Below, piece by piece: positions 1 through 8,754 of a stretch of 64,000 nucleotides of DNA; position 1 is the stretch's first letter, and each line of letters opens with the position of its first letter. Source of the DNA: Orbus sasakiae (GTDB lineage Bacteria > Pseudomonadota > Gammaproteobacteria > Enterobacterales > Orbaceae). Location of the stretch: contig NZ_BAABHY010000001.1 in the NCBI RefSeq assembly GCF_039542345.1, forward strand, positions 496,001 to 560,000, given 5' to 3'. A program made the position numbers and the translations under genes. The notes beneath the pieces are model-generated. The model did no database searches. It worked only from the letters and a program-made list of their open reading frames with translations, and was not told the DNA's origin.

Positions 1-908
1 TAGCACAAAACCAATATTCAGTTGCACAACGATGGGTGCGTTATGCCGGACATACAGCAAGTGACGAAGTGTTTGAGGCGTTAACGGGCATTAAAGGGGC
101 ATTTAGAACACGTATTGCTTATGTTGTTAAAATGAATAAAGGGCCTTACACTCACGAATTAAGAGTATCTGATTACGACGGCAATGATGAAATCACTATT
201 CATCGCTCAACTCAACCACTTATGTCACCTGCCTGGTCTCCAGATGGTAAAAAGTTAGCGTATGTAACCTTTGAAGGTGGGCGTTCAAAGTTAGTCATGA
301 AAACGCTTGAAACAGGTAACATAGAAACCATTGCTGCATTCCCTCAGCATAACGGTGCACCATCATTTTCACCAGATGGCAGTAAGCTTGCTTTTGCCTT
401 ATCTAAAGATGGCAGTTTAAATCTTTATGTTATGGATCTTGCAACCAAAGAGATGAAACGTATTACATCAGGCCGTAGTAATAATACTGAACCGACTTGG
501 ATGCCAGATAATAAAACGCTCGTTTACACGTCTGACCAAACTGGTCGTCCACAGTTATATACCATTACCATTGATGGCGGGATGCCGCAACGTTTAACGT
601 GGGATGGTTCTCAAAATCAAAATGCTAAAGTATCGGCTGACGGTCGTTTTGTTGCCATGATTTCGACGAATAATGGCGATCAAAAAGTGACTAAATTTGA
701 TTTTGCATCCAATGCATATCAAACGCTAACTGATACTTTTTTAGATGAAACGCCAAGTATTGCGCCTAACGGTACCATGATTATTTACAGTTCAACGCAA
801 GGGCTTGGTACAATATTAAACTTAGTTTCTACGGATGGTAATTTTAAGGCTAAATTACCGGGGACAGATGGGCAAGTCAAATTCCCAGCATGGTCTCCAT
901 ATTTGTAA
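1..908 (+). CDS. tolB: TolB, Tol-Pal periplasmic beta-propeller protein (C-terminal part; 5' end outside window)
   Basis: The reading frame is open from base 3, so the gene begins upstream of the window and only about 300 C-terminal residues are present. The visible part holds the end of the N-terminal domain and the six-bladed WD40-like propeller. Blade signatures of the SPDG type recur (PAWSPDGKKLAYVTF, PSFSPDGSKLAFALS), and it ends with the typical FPAWSPYL. TolB is a periplasmic protein that binds Pal and takes part in the Tol-Pal envelope-constriction machine at division. The next genes, pal and cpoB, follow the standard tol order. An internal GTG at 36 is not the real start, because conserved TolB sequence continues upstream of it. 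Confidence 0.97.
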   Translation, partial: AQNQYSVAQRWVRYAGHTASDEVFEALTGIKGAFRTRIAYVVKMNKGPYTHELRVSDYDGNDEITIHRSTQPLMSPAWSPDGKKLAYVTFEGGRSKLVMKTLETGNIETIAAFPQHNGAPSFSPDGSKLAFALSKDGSLNLYVMDLATKEMKRITSGRSNNTEPTWMPDNKTLVYTSDQTGRPQLYTITIDGGMPQRLTWDGSQNQNAKVSADGRFVAMISTNNGDQKVTKFDFASNAYQTLTDTFLDETPSIAPNGTMIIYSSTQGLGTILNLVSTDGNFKAKLPGTDGQVKFPAWSPYL

Positions 909-1111
909 TTTGATTTAATAGGTATACAATAATATACGTATTTTTCGAGGTTGATATCGGTTTGAGTTTAGTTGTTTCTGACTTCCATGATATTGCATAG
1001 GTTCGTCATATCATAGTCATAGTGAAAAACAACTAACCCTTTAATTCAATATCATTTATGATAAATTTAAGTTGTTTCAATAACTAACATAAAGTCAAAA
1101 GGAGTAGCAAA

Positions 1112-1579
1112 ATGCAATTTTCTAAATTACTAAAGGGTGCAGTGATTGTTCTTCCACTAATTGCTGCTACTGCATGTACATCTACATCAACTAAATCAAC
1201 GAATCAAGATGGTTTAACTGGTACAGATCAATCACAACAAATCCAACGTCTACAACAAATTAACACAGTTTATTTTGATTTTGATAAATACAACATCAAA
1301 CCTGACTTTGCTAAAGTGTTAGATTCACATGCTGATTTCTTACGTTCTAATCCAGCACTAAGCGTTGTTATTGAAGGTCATGCTGATGAGCGCGGTACAC
1401 CAGAATATAATATCGCTTTAGGTGAGCGTCGTGCAGCTGCTGTAAAAGCTTACTTACAAGGTCGTGGCGTAACCGCTAACCAAATGTCTATCGTATCTTA
1501 TGGTAAAGAAAAACCGGCTGTATTAGGTCATGATGCTAAAGCATACGAAAAAAACCGTCGTGCTGTGATTGTTTACTAA
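1112..1579 (+). CDS. pal: Pal, peptidoglycan-associated outer-membrane lipoprotein
   Basis: A 155-aa lipoprotein. The signal peptide ends in a lipobox (AATA-C) with the acylated Cys at residue 22. A short linker rich in Ser, Thr and Gln follows, then an OmpA-like domain (about residues 50-155) with the peptidoglycan-binding motif GHADERGTPEYNIALGERRA and the terminal KNRRAVIVY. Pal anchors the outer membrane to peptidoglycan and binds TolB. A strong ribosome site (aaggag) lies 8-9 bases before the ATG. It is slightly shorter than the E. coli protein (173 aa), mainly in the linker. The 200-bp gap after tolB allows for a separate promoter. Confidence 0.97.
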   Translation: MQFSKLLKGAVIVLPLIAATACTSTSTKSTNQDGLTGTDQSQQIQRLQQINTVYFDFDKYNIKPDFAKVLDSHADFLRSNPALSVVIEGHADERGTPEYNIALGERRAAAVKAYLQGRGVTANQMSIVSYGKEKPAVLGHDAKAYEKNRRAVIVY

Positions 1580-1606
1580 TCTAATTACTGCCGATTAATT
1601 TGTATC

Positions 1607-1637
1607 ATAACGGTCGCTAAATGCGGCCGTTATTGTT
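1607..1637 (+). terminator. Likely terminator after pal
   Basis: A stem of about 10 bp (ATAACGGTCG / CGGCCGTTAT, one G.T pair) with a 7-base loop is followed by a short T-rich stretch. The T run is interrupted, so termination may be partial and cpoB may receive read-through. Confidence 0.55.
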
Positions 1638-1700
1638 TTATGTCGCAATGAAAACAGTGTTATACTATGCTAATGAATCAACTTGATAAGGGTTTATCTG

Positions 1701-2399
1701 ATGTATAAAAAGATCGTATGTTTAATCATGCTAAGCTTGCCAATTTATAGCTATGCGAATTCAGAATTAGAACGAGTCATTCAAGCACAAGGCCAATTGC
1801 TGACAGATTCACAGCAAAAAATCACGGATTTACAATCAGAAGTTGATCAATTGCGTGGACAGTTAGAAGAAACGACGTACCAGCTTAATCAAACAATTGA
1901 ACGTCAAAAAATGATTTTGCAACAATTAAATGGTATGGCACCGGCTAAAGTAAATCAAACGACTTCAAACACAGCGACTAACAATTCTTCCACTACGCTT
2001 GCGGGTTGGTCTGCAACGGGTAATGATAAAACAGATTACAATTTTATTATTAAATTTGTGATGGATGGTAAAGAATCAAAAGAAGCCATTAGCGCTTTTC
2101 AACAATTTTTAAAGGATTATCCTAAATCGTCTTACCGTGCGAACGTCAATTATTGGTTAGGACAACTTTGTTACGGTCAAGGCCGTAAAGATGATGCATC
2201 ATTTTATTTTGCAACAGTTGTTAAAGATTTTCCAAAATCACCTAAAGCGGCAGATAGTTTATATAAGGTTGGGGTAATTTTGCTAGAAAAAGGTGAAAAA
2301 ACAAAAGCTAAAGCCGTTTTCCAACAGGTGATTAGTCAGTATCCAAATGATAAGAACACTATTAATTTAGCGAACAACAAACTGGCAACATTAGGTTAA
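1701..2399 (+). CDS. cpoB: CpoB (YbgF), Tol-Pal-associated cell-division coordinator
   Basis: About 232 aa. A Sec signal peptide (MYKKIVCLIMLSLPIYSYA) is followed by a coiled coil (roughly residues 20-80, heptads rich in Gln and Leu), a Ser/Thr/Asn linker, and three TPR-like repeats to the end (YNFIIKFVMDGKESKEAISAF, SSYRANVNYWLGQLCY, SPKAADSLYKVGVILL). CpoB is a periplasmic partner of TolA that coordinates PBP1B activity with outer-membrane constriction. An upstream in-frame TTG at 1683 exists, but the ATG at 1701 has an aaggg ribosome site at the right distance and starts a clean signal peptide, so I chose it. Confidence 0.93.
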   Translation: MYKKIVCLIMLSLPIYSYANSELERVIQAQGQLLTDSQQKITDLQSEVDQLRGQLEETTYQLNQTIERQKMILQQLNGMAPAKVNQTTSNTATNNSSTTLAGWSATGNDKTDYNFIIKFVMDGKESKEAISAFQQFLKDYPKSSYRANVNYWLGQLCYGQGRKDDASFYFATVVKDFPKSPKAADSLYKVGVILLEKGEKTKAKAVFQQVISQYPNDKNTINLANNKLATLG

Positions 2400-2444
2400 G
2401 TGACTAAATAACCACCTGTTAAGCAAAAAACCAATAAAAAAGGG

Positions 2445-2473
2445 TTGCAACATATAATAATCGCCAGTATTAT
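2445..2473 (+). promoter_or_regulatory. Sigma-70 promoter for tRNA-Lys
   Basis: TTGCAA, 17 bases, then TATTAT, followed by a GC-containing discriminator (gcaaccc). It lies about 80 bp before the mature tRNA. The same region can form a GGGTTGC/GCAACCC inverted repeat that brackets the promoter. Confidence 0.6.
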
Positions 2474-2552
2474 AGCAACCCGAAATCGACGCTAAGTCAA
2501 CAAACAAAACGTCGTTAATTTCAATAAATGCCAAGTGCATTTTCTATCAAGT

Positions 2553-2628
2553 GGGTCGTTAGCTCAGTCGGTAGAGCAGCGGACTTTTAATCCGTTGGTC
2601 GAAGGTTCGAATCCTTCACGACCCACCA
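2553..2628 (+). tRNA. tRNA-Lys (anticodon TTT)
   Basis: 76 nt with an encoded CCA. The acceptor stem pairs GGGTCGT with ACGACCC. The D-arm (AGCTCAGTCGGTAGAGC), the anticodon loop CTTTTAA with TTT at 2586-2588, and the T-arm (GGTTCGAATCC) are all canonical. It is placed after cpoB, as tRNA-Lys is in many enteric genomes. Confidence 0.97.
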
Positions 2629-2845
2629 CTTTAATGAAATCACCTTATGGTGATTTTTTTGTATCTGCTATTTAATAACACTAATCAGGATGAGAACCGT
2701 GGGTTCGACAAATTTGTCTGGAACAAATTTGAATGTTGCTTTAGCAACTCGCTCGAAGAGCCGAGTCGCAGGACGCGATGAGTTAATCCTTCACGACCCA
2801 CCACTTTAATGAAATCACCTTATGGTGATTTTTTTATATCTGCTA
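2610..2845. repeat. Direct repeat of the tRNA-Lys 3' end plus terminator (copies 2610-2670 and 2785-2845)
   Basis: The last 19 bases of tRNA-Lys, CCA included, plus the terminator are repeated exactly for 51 bp (2610-2660 and 2785-2835). Nine of the next ten bases also match. The 114-bp spacer is not tRNA-like. It holds small palindromes: GACAAATTTGTC, GTTGC-ttta-GCAAC and GCTC-gaa-GAGC. Only the 3' part of the tRNA is present in copy 2, so it cannot encode a functional tRNA. This could be the remnant of a duplicated tRNA gene, or attL/attR-like scars of an element that used the tRNA 3' end as its target. Confidence 0.85.
2637..2660 (+). terminator. Rho-independent terminator of tRNA-Lys
   Basis: The stem AAATCACC / GGTGATTT with loop TTAT runs directly into seven T residues. 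An identical copy lies at 2812-2835 as part of the duplicated segment. Confidence 0.85.
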
Positions 2846-3208
2846 GTTAATCGCATTGATTTAGATGATAACTTGAAAAAAGATTTAACGATTCTTTTTA
2901 CAAAAAAGGCATGATGTATCGTCTCCTTCTAGAGGTAAGTTGGATAGTAATCCAATTAGCATCCCAGTATGACTACTGATAAAGATCCCCTAAAATAATC
3001 ATTATGTCAGCATGACAGTGACCATTTAAAAATGGTTATCGATAATAAGTATATTGCCTATTGTGTATGACGTGAAAAAATTGCTTATCAGTTCATAAAA
3101 ACAAAATTTATACAAATCGATCAAAACCTATCTGATTAATCACTTTATTTTAAACTCAATTTTGTGATACATTCTGACTTCATTTATTTCCCCATTGGAA
3201 TGGCTATA
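2846..3208. other. Gene-free stretch before cra
   Basis: About 360 bp, AT-rich, with stops in all frames and no RNA gene that I can recognise. It presumably carries the cra promoter and leader. I saw no convincing Cra or CRP operator here. Confidence 0.5.
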
Positions 3209-4243
3209 ATGAAATTAGAAGAAATAGCACAACTTGCTGGAGTATCTAGAACAACCGCTAGCTATGTCATAAATGGTAAGGCAAAGCATTATAGGGTTAG
3301 TGATAAAACCATTGAAAAAGTGATGGAAGTTGTTAAAAAATATAATTTCCAACCCAATGCGGTAGCTGCTGGATTAAGAGCAGGTAAAACCTATTCGATT
3401 GGTTTGATTATTCCTGATCTTGAAAATATTAGTTATACTCGAATTGCAAATCATCTTGAACATAAAGTGAGAAAAGCCGGATATCAATTATTAATCTCTT
3501 GTTCAGAAGATGATCCAGAAATTGAAAAAAAATGTGTGTTTCACTTAAAACAACGCCATGCCGATGCAATTATTGTCTCGTCATCGTTCATTGCTGAGCA
3601 TTCTTTTTATGATAACTGGGATAATAGCAATATTCCCATTTTGGCATTAGATAGACCTTTGCCAGCTAAAAAATTTAGAAGTATTTTAGGTGATGATAAA
3701 GCGGACTCACAAGCTTTAGCGAATGAGTTTTCAAAATTCATTACTGATCACGTTGTTTACATCGGTGCATTACCTAATATGTCGATTAGCCAATATCGCG
3801 AACAAGGGTTTAAAAAAGGGATTGCTGGCACCGATAAAAATATAACCTATTTGTATGCCAAGGATTATAGTCGTGATGCAGCCGTTGAGCTGTTTAACGA
3901 ATGGTTAGATCATAATCCCGTACCATCAGCCTTGTTTGCTACGTCTTTTTCTCTCTTACAAGGTGTGATTGATGCCATATTGAGCCGTCAAAGTGCTTTA
4001 CCTAAAAATATGGTGATTGCCACATTTGGTGATAACGAATTACTTGATTTTTTACCTTGTAAAGTGATCAGCTTAGCGCAAAATCATAAACACATTGCTG
4101 AAATTACGGTTGATACATTGCTCGATAGTTTAAATAACCAAAATACCTATCAACCAGGACATACAGAAATTAAACGAAATCTTAATTATCGAGGTCGTTT
4201 AAATCAAAAGCGTAGCGATCTAAACGCTGAAAACAAAATGTGA
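3209..4243 (+). CDS. cra: Cra (FruR), catabolite repressor/activator, LacI family
   Basis: 344 aa. The N-terminal LacI helix-turn-helix and hinge (MKLEEIAQLAGVSRTTASYV, then INGKAKHYRVSDKTIEKV) are nearly identical to E. coli Cra. A periplasmic-binding-protein-like sensor domain follows (SIGLIIPDLENISYTRIANH; ATFGDNELLDFLPC). Cra senses fructose-1-phosphate and controls carbon flow between glycolysis and gluconeogenesis. The start at 3209 is set by the conserved MKL(E/D)EIA beginning; an in-frame ATG at 3164 would add a non-conserved extension. It sits directly upstream of fruBKA, whose promoter carries a Cra-type operator, so local autogenous control of fructose uptake is likely. Confidence 0.95.
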   Translation: MKLEEIAQLAGVSRTTASYVINGKAKHYRVSDKTIEKVMEVVKKYNFQPNAVAAGLRAGKTYSIGLIIPDLENISYTRIANHLEHKVRKAGYQLLISCSEDDPEIEKKCVFHLKQRHADAIIVSSSFIAEHSFYDNWDNSNIPILALDRPLPAKKFRSILGDDKADSQALANEFSKFITDHVVYIGALPNMSISQYREQGFKKGIAGTDKNITYLYAKDYSRDAAVELFNEWLDHNPVPSALFATSFSLLQGVIDAILSRQSALPKNMVIATFGDNELLDFLPCKVISLAQNHKHIAEITVDTLLDSLNNQNTYQPGHTEIKRNLNYRGRLNQKRSDLNAENKM

Positions 4244-4280
4244 TATTCATCTCATTCTAATGATTAACTGAAAAAAATAT

Positions 4281-4309
4281 TTGCCAATTGGGCCATTTAT
4301 TTGCATTAT
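4281..4309 (+). promoter_or_regulatory. Predicted promoter of fruBKA
   Basis: TTGCCA (4281-4286), a 17-base spacer and CATTAT (4304-4309). The Cra operator begins two bases downstream, over the expected transcription start, which is a typical repression geometry. Predicted by inspection only. Confidence 0.5.
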
Positions 4310-4310
4310 A

Positions 4311-4326
4311 GCTGAAACGATTCAAC
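4311..4326 (+). promoter_or_regulatory. Cra (FruR) operator upstream of fruB
   Basis: GCTGAAACGATTCAAC matches the established Cra consensus (GCTGAAWCGWTTCAGC-like palindrome) at nearly every position. It lies 43 bp before fruB and next to cra, so Cra repression relieved by fructose-1-phosphate is expected. Confidence 0.85.
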
Positions 4327-4368
4327 TGGTAAGATATTTGTATTTTGAAGTAAAAAAAAGGGGTATTT

Positions 4369-5559
4369 ATGCTACAGCTCACAAAAGATGATATTTATCT
4401 TGATCAACAAGCTGATAATAAACAAGACGCCATTAAGAAAATTGCACACGCATTAACTGAAAACCATTTTGTTGAAGATGGTTACGTCAATGGGATGTTA
4501 GAACGCGAATCTCAAGCGGCTACTTTTTTAGGTAGTGGTATTGCAATTCCACATGGCACAACAACAACGCGTCACTTAGTAAAAAAAACGGGTGTACAAG
4601 TTTTTTGTTTTCCGCAAGGTGTCCAATGGGGTGATGATGGTGAAAAAGCCTACATTGCCATTGGTATTGCTGCAAGTTCTGATGAGCATCTCACCTTATT
4701 GCGCCAACTTACGCACGTGCTAGGTGATGAAGATGTTGAAGATCGTATAAAACAAATCAAAACGAAACAAGACGCTATTGCGTTATTAACGGGTCAAGCA
4801 AGTTCATCCGATGATGAAAATAGTATTCGCGAAGAATTATTATTGTTAGATATCCCGGCAGATGACTTGGCAACATTGCAAGCACTTAATGCATCAAGAC
4901 TTAAACGTGTTGGGGCAGTTAATACGACATATTTAGCCCATTCACTTGATCAAAAGCCAACCTATCTTGGCCAAGGTGTATGGCTAAACGATAGTGTCGA
5001 GGGTAATCTTAAAAATACGGTGGTGATTAGTCGAACAAATAACCAGATTGAAGAATCCGGTAAAGCGGTTAAATTACTGATTAGTGTGTCGGCTAAATCA
5101 AGCGCGATTGACCCCATTATTGATAAGTTAGCTAACTTAGCTTATCACCAACAATTATCACTGCTTCATAATGCAACTTCAGCTCAAATCATTCAAATTT
5201 TAACCTCTGATGAAGCTGTTGATGTTGTGGCTGCAAATACGAATCAAGACGGCAATGATAGCCCTGCATCAAATAGCTCAGTTACCCGAGAGTTTACGGT
5301 TATTAATCCGCACGGTTTACATACCCGCCCTGCTTCGGTCTTGGTTAAAGTGGTCAAACAATTTGGCAGTAAAATTACGATTGCAAATCTTGACGGAACA
5401 GGTAATGCAGTGAGTGCAACGAGCTTAATGAAAATTGTGGCATTAGGTGCGAAAAAAGGCAGTCGTTTACAATTTGTTGCTGAAGGTGATGATGCGAATC
5501 AAGCGCTTGATGCCATTGGTCAAGCAATTAAAGATGGTTTGGGTGAGGGGAGCGAATAA
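4369..5559 (+). CDS. fruB: FruB, fructose PTS EIIA-HPr fusion (diphosphoryl transfer protein)
   Basis: 396 aa. The N-terminal EIIA-fru domain carries the phospho-accepting His62 in GIAIPHGT. A central linker/M domain follows (about 155-300), then a C-terminal HPr-like domain with NPHGLHTRPA, whose active His is about residue 318. It relays phosphate from enzyme I to the EIIBC protein FruA, using its own HPr domain. The ribosome site aaaaaagggg precedes the ATG. It is the first gene of a tight operon: fruK starts 3 bases after the stop. It is slightly longer than E. coli FruB (376 aa). Confidence 0.95.
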   Translation: MLQLTKDDIYLDQQADNKQDAIKKIAHALTENHFVEDGYVNGMLERESQAATFLGSGIAIPHGTTTTRHLVKKTGVQVFCFPQGVQWGDDGEKAYIAIGIAASSDEHLTLLRQLTHVLGDEDVEDRIKQIKTKQDAIALLTGQASSSDDENSIREELLLLDIPADDLATLQALNASRLKRVGAVNTTYLAHSLDQKPTYLGQGVWLNDSVEGNLKNTVVISRTNNQIEESGKAVKLLISVSAKSSAIDPIIDKLANLAYHQQLSLLHNATSAQIIQILTSDEAVDVVAANTNQDGNDSPASNSSVTREFTVINPHGLHTRPASVLVKVVKQFGSKITIANLDGTGNAVSATSLMKIVALGAKKGSRLQFVAEGDDANQALDAIGQAIKDGLGEGSE

Positions 5560-5561
5560 GC

Positions 5562-6497
5562 ATGGCACATAGAGTTGCAACATTTACCTTAAACCCAGCC
5601 TATGATTTAGTCGGTTTTTGCCCCAAAATTGAAGTTGGTGATGTAAACTTAGTTGAAACAACGGGCTTATTGGCTGCTGGCAAAGGCATTAACGTTGCTA
5701 AAGTTTTACATGACTTAGGTGATGACATTACTGTCGGTGGATTTTTAGGTAATCTTAATCGTGATGGTTTTTCATTATTATTTTCAGATTTAGGTCTACA
5801 TGATAAGTTTTTAACTGTTGAAGGCCGCACCCGTATCAATGTCAAAATTACTGAGCAAGATAGTGAAGTTACCGATCTGAACTTTTCAGGTTTTAACGTT
5901 ACACCACAAAATTGGCAACAATTTGTTGAACAATCACTTGCGTGGTTAACTGATTTTGATATGGTCGTCATTAGTGGTAGTCTGCCTAAAGGCATTTCAC
6001 TTGATGAATTTAGTGCATGGATTGCAAATGTTAAAAAGATCTGTCCAAAATTGGTTTTTGATAGTAGCCGTGATGCTTTAATTGCAGGATTAAAAGCTAA
6101 ACCATGGTTAATTAAACCGAATGATAAAGAACTCGAAATTTTAGTTGGCCATGCATTACCGACGATTGCTGATATTAAAGATGCCGCATTAACACTGGTC
6201 AAACAAGGTATTGATAATGTGGTTGTCTCACTCGGTAGTAAAGGTGCACTGTGGGTAACGAAAGATGAAGCTTGGCATGCTAAACCACCTAAATGTGAAG
6301 TTGTGAGTACTGTTGGTGCCGGTGATTCAATGGTTGCAGGTATTATTCATGGTTTGCTGTCACATTCATCCATTAAAGATACATTAGTTTTTGCCTCTGC
6401 GGTTGCCGCATTATCGGTAAGTCAGCCTGGTGTTGGAGTACCTGATAAAGCTAAACTCAATCGTATTCTTGAACAGATAGAAGTTAAGATCGGATAG
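5562..6497 (+). CDS. fruK: FruK, 1-phosphofructokinase
   Basis: 311 aa, PfkB/ribokinase family. The N-terminal substrate region reads TFTLNPAYDLVGF and GKGINVAKVLHDLG. The C-terminal ATP site contains VGAGDSMVAGI with the catalytic base Asp255. The enzyme phosphorylates the fructose-1-phosphate delivered by FruA/FruB to fructose-1,6-bisphosphate and so removes the Cra effector. It lies between fruB and fruA with almost no spacing (2 and 8 bases). Length and motifs are normal. Confidence 0.96.
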   Translation: MAHRVATFTLNPAYDLVGFCPKIEVGDVNLVETTGLLAAGKGINVAKVLHDLGDDITVGGFLGNLNRDGFSLLFSDLGLHDKFLTVEGRTRINVKITEQDSEVTDLNFSGFNVTPQNWQQFVEQSLAWLTDFDMVVISGSLPKGISLDEFSAWIANVKKICPKLVFDSSRDALIAGLKAKPWLIKPNDKELEILVGHALPTIADIKDAALTLVKQGIDNVVVSLGSKGALWVTKDEAWHAKPPKCEVVSTVGAGDSMVAGIIHGLLSHSSIKDTLVFASAVAALSVSQPGVGVPDKAKLNRILEQIEVKIG

Positions 6498-6505
6498 GAG
6501 AAAAA

Positions 6506-8254
6506 ATGAACTTATATATTGTTAGTGCTAACCAAACCGGTCCAGTTAATGCCCGTTTAGCAAAAGCAGAACTTACGTTAGCGGCTAAAGCGTCCCAGAT
6601 TGCCATCGTCGATAAAGCGGACGCTGCCGATGTGATCATTTTACTTGGTCAAGGTGCGACGAACGATGCGTCAATTTCTGGCAAAAAAGTTTACATCGTC
6701 AAAGACTTGGATGCGCTATTTGCTAACCCAAAACAGGTTTTACAATCTGCCCAATCAGATGCGACAGTTTATAGTGAAAGTACGCAGCAAACTACCCCAG
6801 CATCCCACAGTGGTGTTAAACGCATTGTTGCGGTAACAGCTTGTCCTACAGGGGTTGCACATACCTTTATGGCCGCCGAAGCGATTGAAGAAGAGGCTAA
6901 AAAACGCGGTTGGTGGTGTAAAGTTGAAACGCGTGGCTCGGTTGGTGTGGGTAACGAATTAACCGCTCAAGAAGTTGCTGATGCGGATATCGTTATTGCT
7001 GCTTGTGATATTGATGTTGACTTGAGTAAATTTGCAGGCAAATTGCTATATCGTACAAAAACCAGTCCAGCATTGAAAAAAACAGCACAAGAGTTTGATA
7101 AAGCGTTTGCTGAAGCTCAGGTTTATCAGCCCTCTACTACGGCAGCAAAAGCGTCTAGTAATAAAGAGAAAAAAGGTGTATATCAACATCTTTTAACCGG
7201 TATTTCTTATATGTTACCAATGGTTGTTGCTGGCGGTTTAATTATAGCGCTAGCCTTTGCATTTGGTGAGTTTAAAGATGTACCGACTATTGTAAAAGAA
7301 ATGATAAATGGTATTGAAATTTCAAAAGAGGTTATGGTTAAAACCTTAGTGGGTGAACCGTACTTAGCTCAAATTGGTAATTTTGCCTTTTCGCTTATGA
7401 TTCCATTATTAGCTGGTTATATTTCTTACTCTATTGCCGACAGACCGGGTCTCGCGCCTGGTTTAGTTGGCGGATTGCTTGCTGCAGAAATTGGTGCCGG
7501 TTTCCTTGGTGGGATTGCAGCAGGTTATTTTGCTGGTTACCTATCATTATTGCTCACCCAATACATTCGATTACCACAGAGCATGGAAGCGTTAAAACCG
7601 ATTTTAATTATTCCATTATTGGCTACATTAATCACCGGCCTTGCGATGCAATTTGTGATCGGTACACCAATTGCATACTTGATGACTTCACTCACCACTT
7701 GGTTAGAGACAATGCAAGAGGGATCGGCGATCATCTTAGGCGCTTTGTTAGGCGGTATGATGTGTACCGATATGGGCGGTCCAATTAACAAAGTTGCTTA
7801 TGCCTTTGGTGTTGGTTTAATTAGTGCTAACCAGTATGCACCAATGGCCGCTGTTATGGCTGGCGGGATGGTTCCGCCATTGGCTATGAGCCTTGCAACA
7901 TTCATTGCACGTAACAAATTTAATAAAGCTGAACGTGAAAGTGGTAAGGCGGCATTTGTATTAGGTTTATGCTTTATCTCTGAAGGGGCAATTCCTTTTG
8001 CAGCGCGCGATCCATTGCGTGTATTACCAAGCTGTATTATTGGTGGTGCTATTACAGGTGGTATGGCATTAGCATTTGGTTCTCAGCTAATGACGCCGCA
8101 CGGCGGACTATTTGCATTAGCAATCCCTGGTGTTGTTTCACCGGTGTTAGGTTACTTACTCTCAATCGTGGTTGGTTCTGTTGTTGCGGGTGTGATTTAT
8201 GCCGTCATTAAACGCCCAGAAACGAAGCTAGAGCAAGAAGAAGCCATCGCTTAA
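6506..8254 (+). CDS. fruA: FruA, fructose-specific PTS EIIBC permease
   Basis: 582 aa. Residues 1-90 form a degenerate EIIB-like domain without the active Cys. The functional EIIB domain follows (VAVTACPTGVAHTFMAAEAI, phospho-Cys113). From about residue 225 to 570 there is the EIIC membrane domain, with multiple hydrophobic helices and conserved segments such as MCTDMGGPINK and SEGAIPFAARDP. It takes up fructose and releases fructose-1-phosphate. The B'-B-C layout is the usual one for enteric FruA. Last gene of the operon; a strong terminator follows. Confidence 0.96.
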   Translation: MNLYIVSANQTGPVNARLAKAELTLAAKASQIAIVDKADAADVIILLGQGATNDASISGKKVYIVKDLDALFANPKQVLQSAQSDATVYSESTQQTTPASHSGVKRIVAVTACPTGVAHTFMAAEAIEEEAKKRGWWCKVETRGSVGVGNELTAQEVADADIVIAACDIDVDLSKFAGKLLYRTKTSPALKKTAQEFDKAFAEAQVYQPSTTAAKASSNKEKKGVYQHLLTGISYMLPMVVAGGLIIALAFAFGEFKDVPTIVKEMINGIEISKEVMVKTLVGEPYLAQIGNFAFSLMIPLLAGYISYSIADRPGLAPGLVGGLLAAEIGAGFLGGIAAGYFAGYLSLLLTQYIRLPQSMEALKPILIIPLLATLITGLAMQFVIGTPIAYLMTSLTTWLETMQEGSAIILGALLGGMMCTDMGGPINKVAYAFGVGLISANQYAPMAAVMAGGMVPPLAMSLATFIARNKFNKAERESGKAAFVLGLCFISEGAIPFAARDPLRVLPSCIIGGAITGGMALAFGSQLMTPHGGLFALAIPGVVSPVLGYLLSIVVGSVVAGVIYAVIKRPETKLEQEEAIA

Positions 8255-8280
8255 TTCTGTTTTAAGCCTATTTATTAATA

Positions 8281-8307
8281 AGCAAGGATTTTATCCTTGC
8301 TTTTTTT
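8281..8307 (+). terminator. Rho-independent terminator of fruBKA
   Basis: AGCAAGGAT / ATCCTTGCT stem with a 3-4 base loop, followed by seven T residues. Confidence 0.88.
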
Positions 8308-8474
8308 ATGTGCCAAACATGAGATATCAATACATAGGACGAAAGCGTCGAGCTATCTTATTGATGGTTTATCTAAAAATAAAACGGTAAATTAAGATTG
8401 AATACGACTGAAGTGGGCGACTAAGTCAAATTAGCTCGGGCTTAACGCATACCGATTATTAATAAAATCTAGGC

Positions 8475-8503
8475 GAAAAAAAACCAGTCATAATGACTGG
8501 TTC
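8475..8503 (-). terminator. Rho-independent terminator of tRNA-Asn (minus strand)
   Basis: AACCAGTCA-taa-TGACTGGTT stem. On the minus strand it is followed by eight T residues. It lies 12 bp beyond the tRNA 3' end. Confidence 0.85.
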
Positions 8504-8514
8504 TTCAAAAAATT

Positions 8515-8590
8515 TGGCTCCCCCAACAGGACTTGAACCTGTGACATACGGATTAACAGTCCGCCGTTCTACCGACTGAACTATGGAGGA
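8515..8590 (-). tRNA. tRNA-Asn (anticodon GTT)
   Basis: 76 nt on the minus strand with an encoded CCA. The acceptor stem pairs TCCTCCA with TGGGGGA (one G.T pair). The arms are canonical, and the anticodon GTT is the complement of bases 8555-8557. The remaining 165 bp between the fruA terminator and this gene's terminator hold nothing I can identify. Confidence 0.96.
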
Positions 8591-8754
8591 ACACATGGAG
8601 CAAGATATTAACGGGCTAGCTGAAAACTGTCAACCATAAAAACAAAAAAATAGGTTTAATTGGTTAGGTTATAATCATTTTAATAAATCATCACGGATTT
8701 GATGTTTTATGATAAAATTAATTCCTTCAATTTTGGATAAGTTAGTTTATTAAT

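Noticed and set aside
2785..2804. Second tRNA-Lys gene
   Set aside because: Only the last 19 bases of the tRNA are present; acceptor 5' strand, D-arm and anticodon arm are missing.
5600..6202. Long minus-strand frame inside fruK
   Set aside because: It lies antisense to a gene with full family motifs and has no recognisable protein features; a shadow frame.
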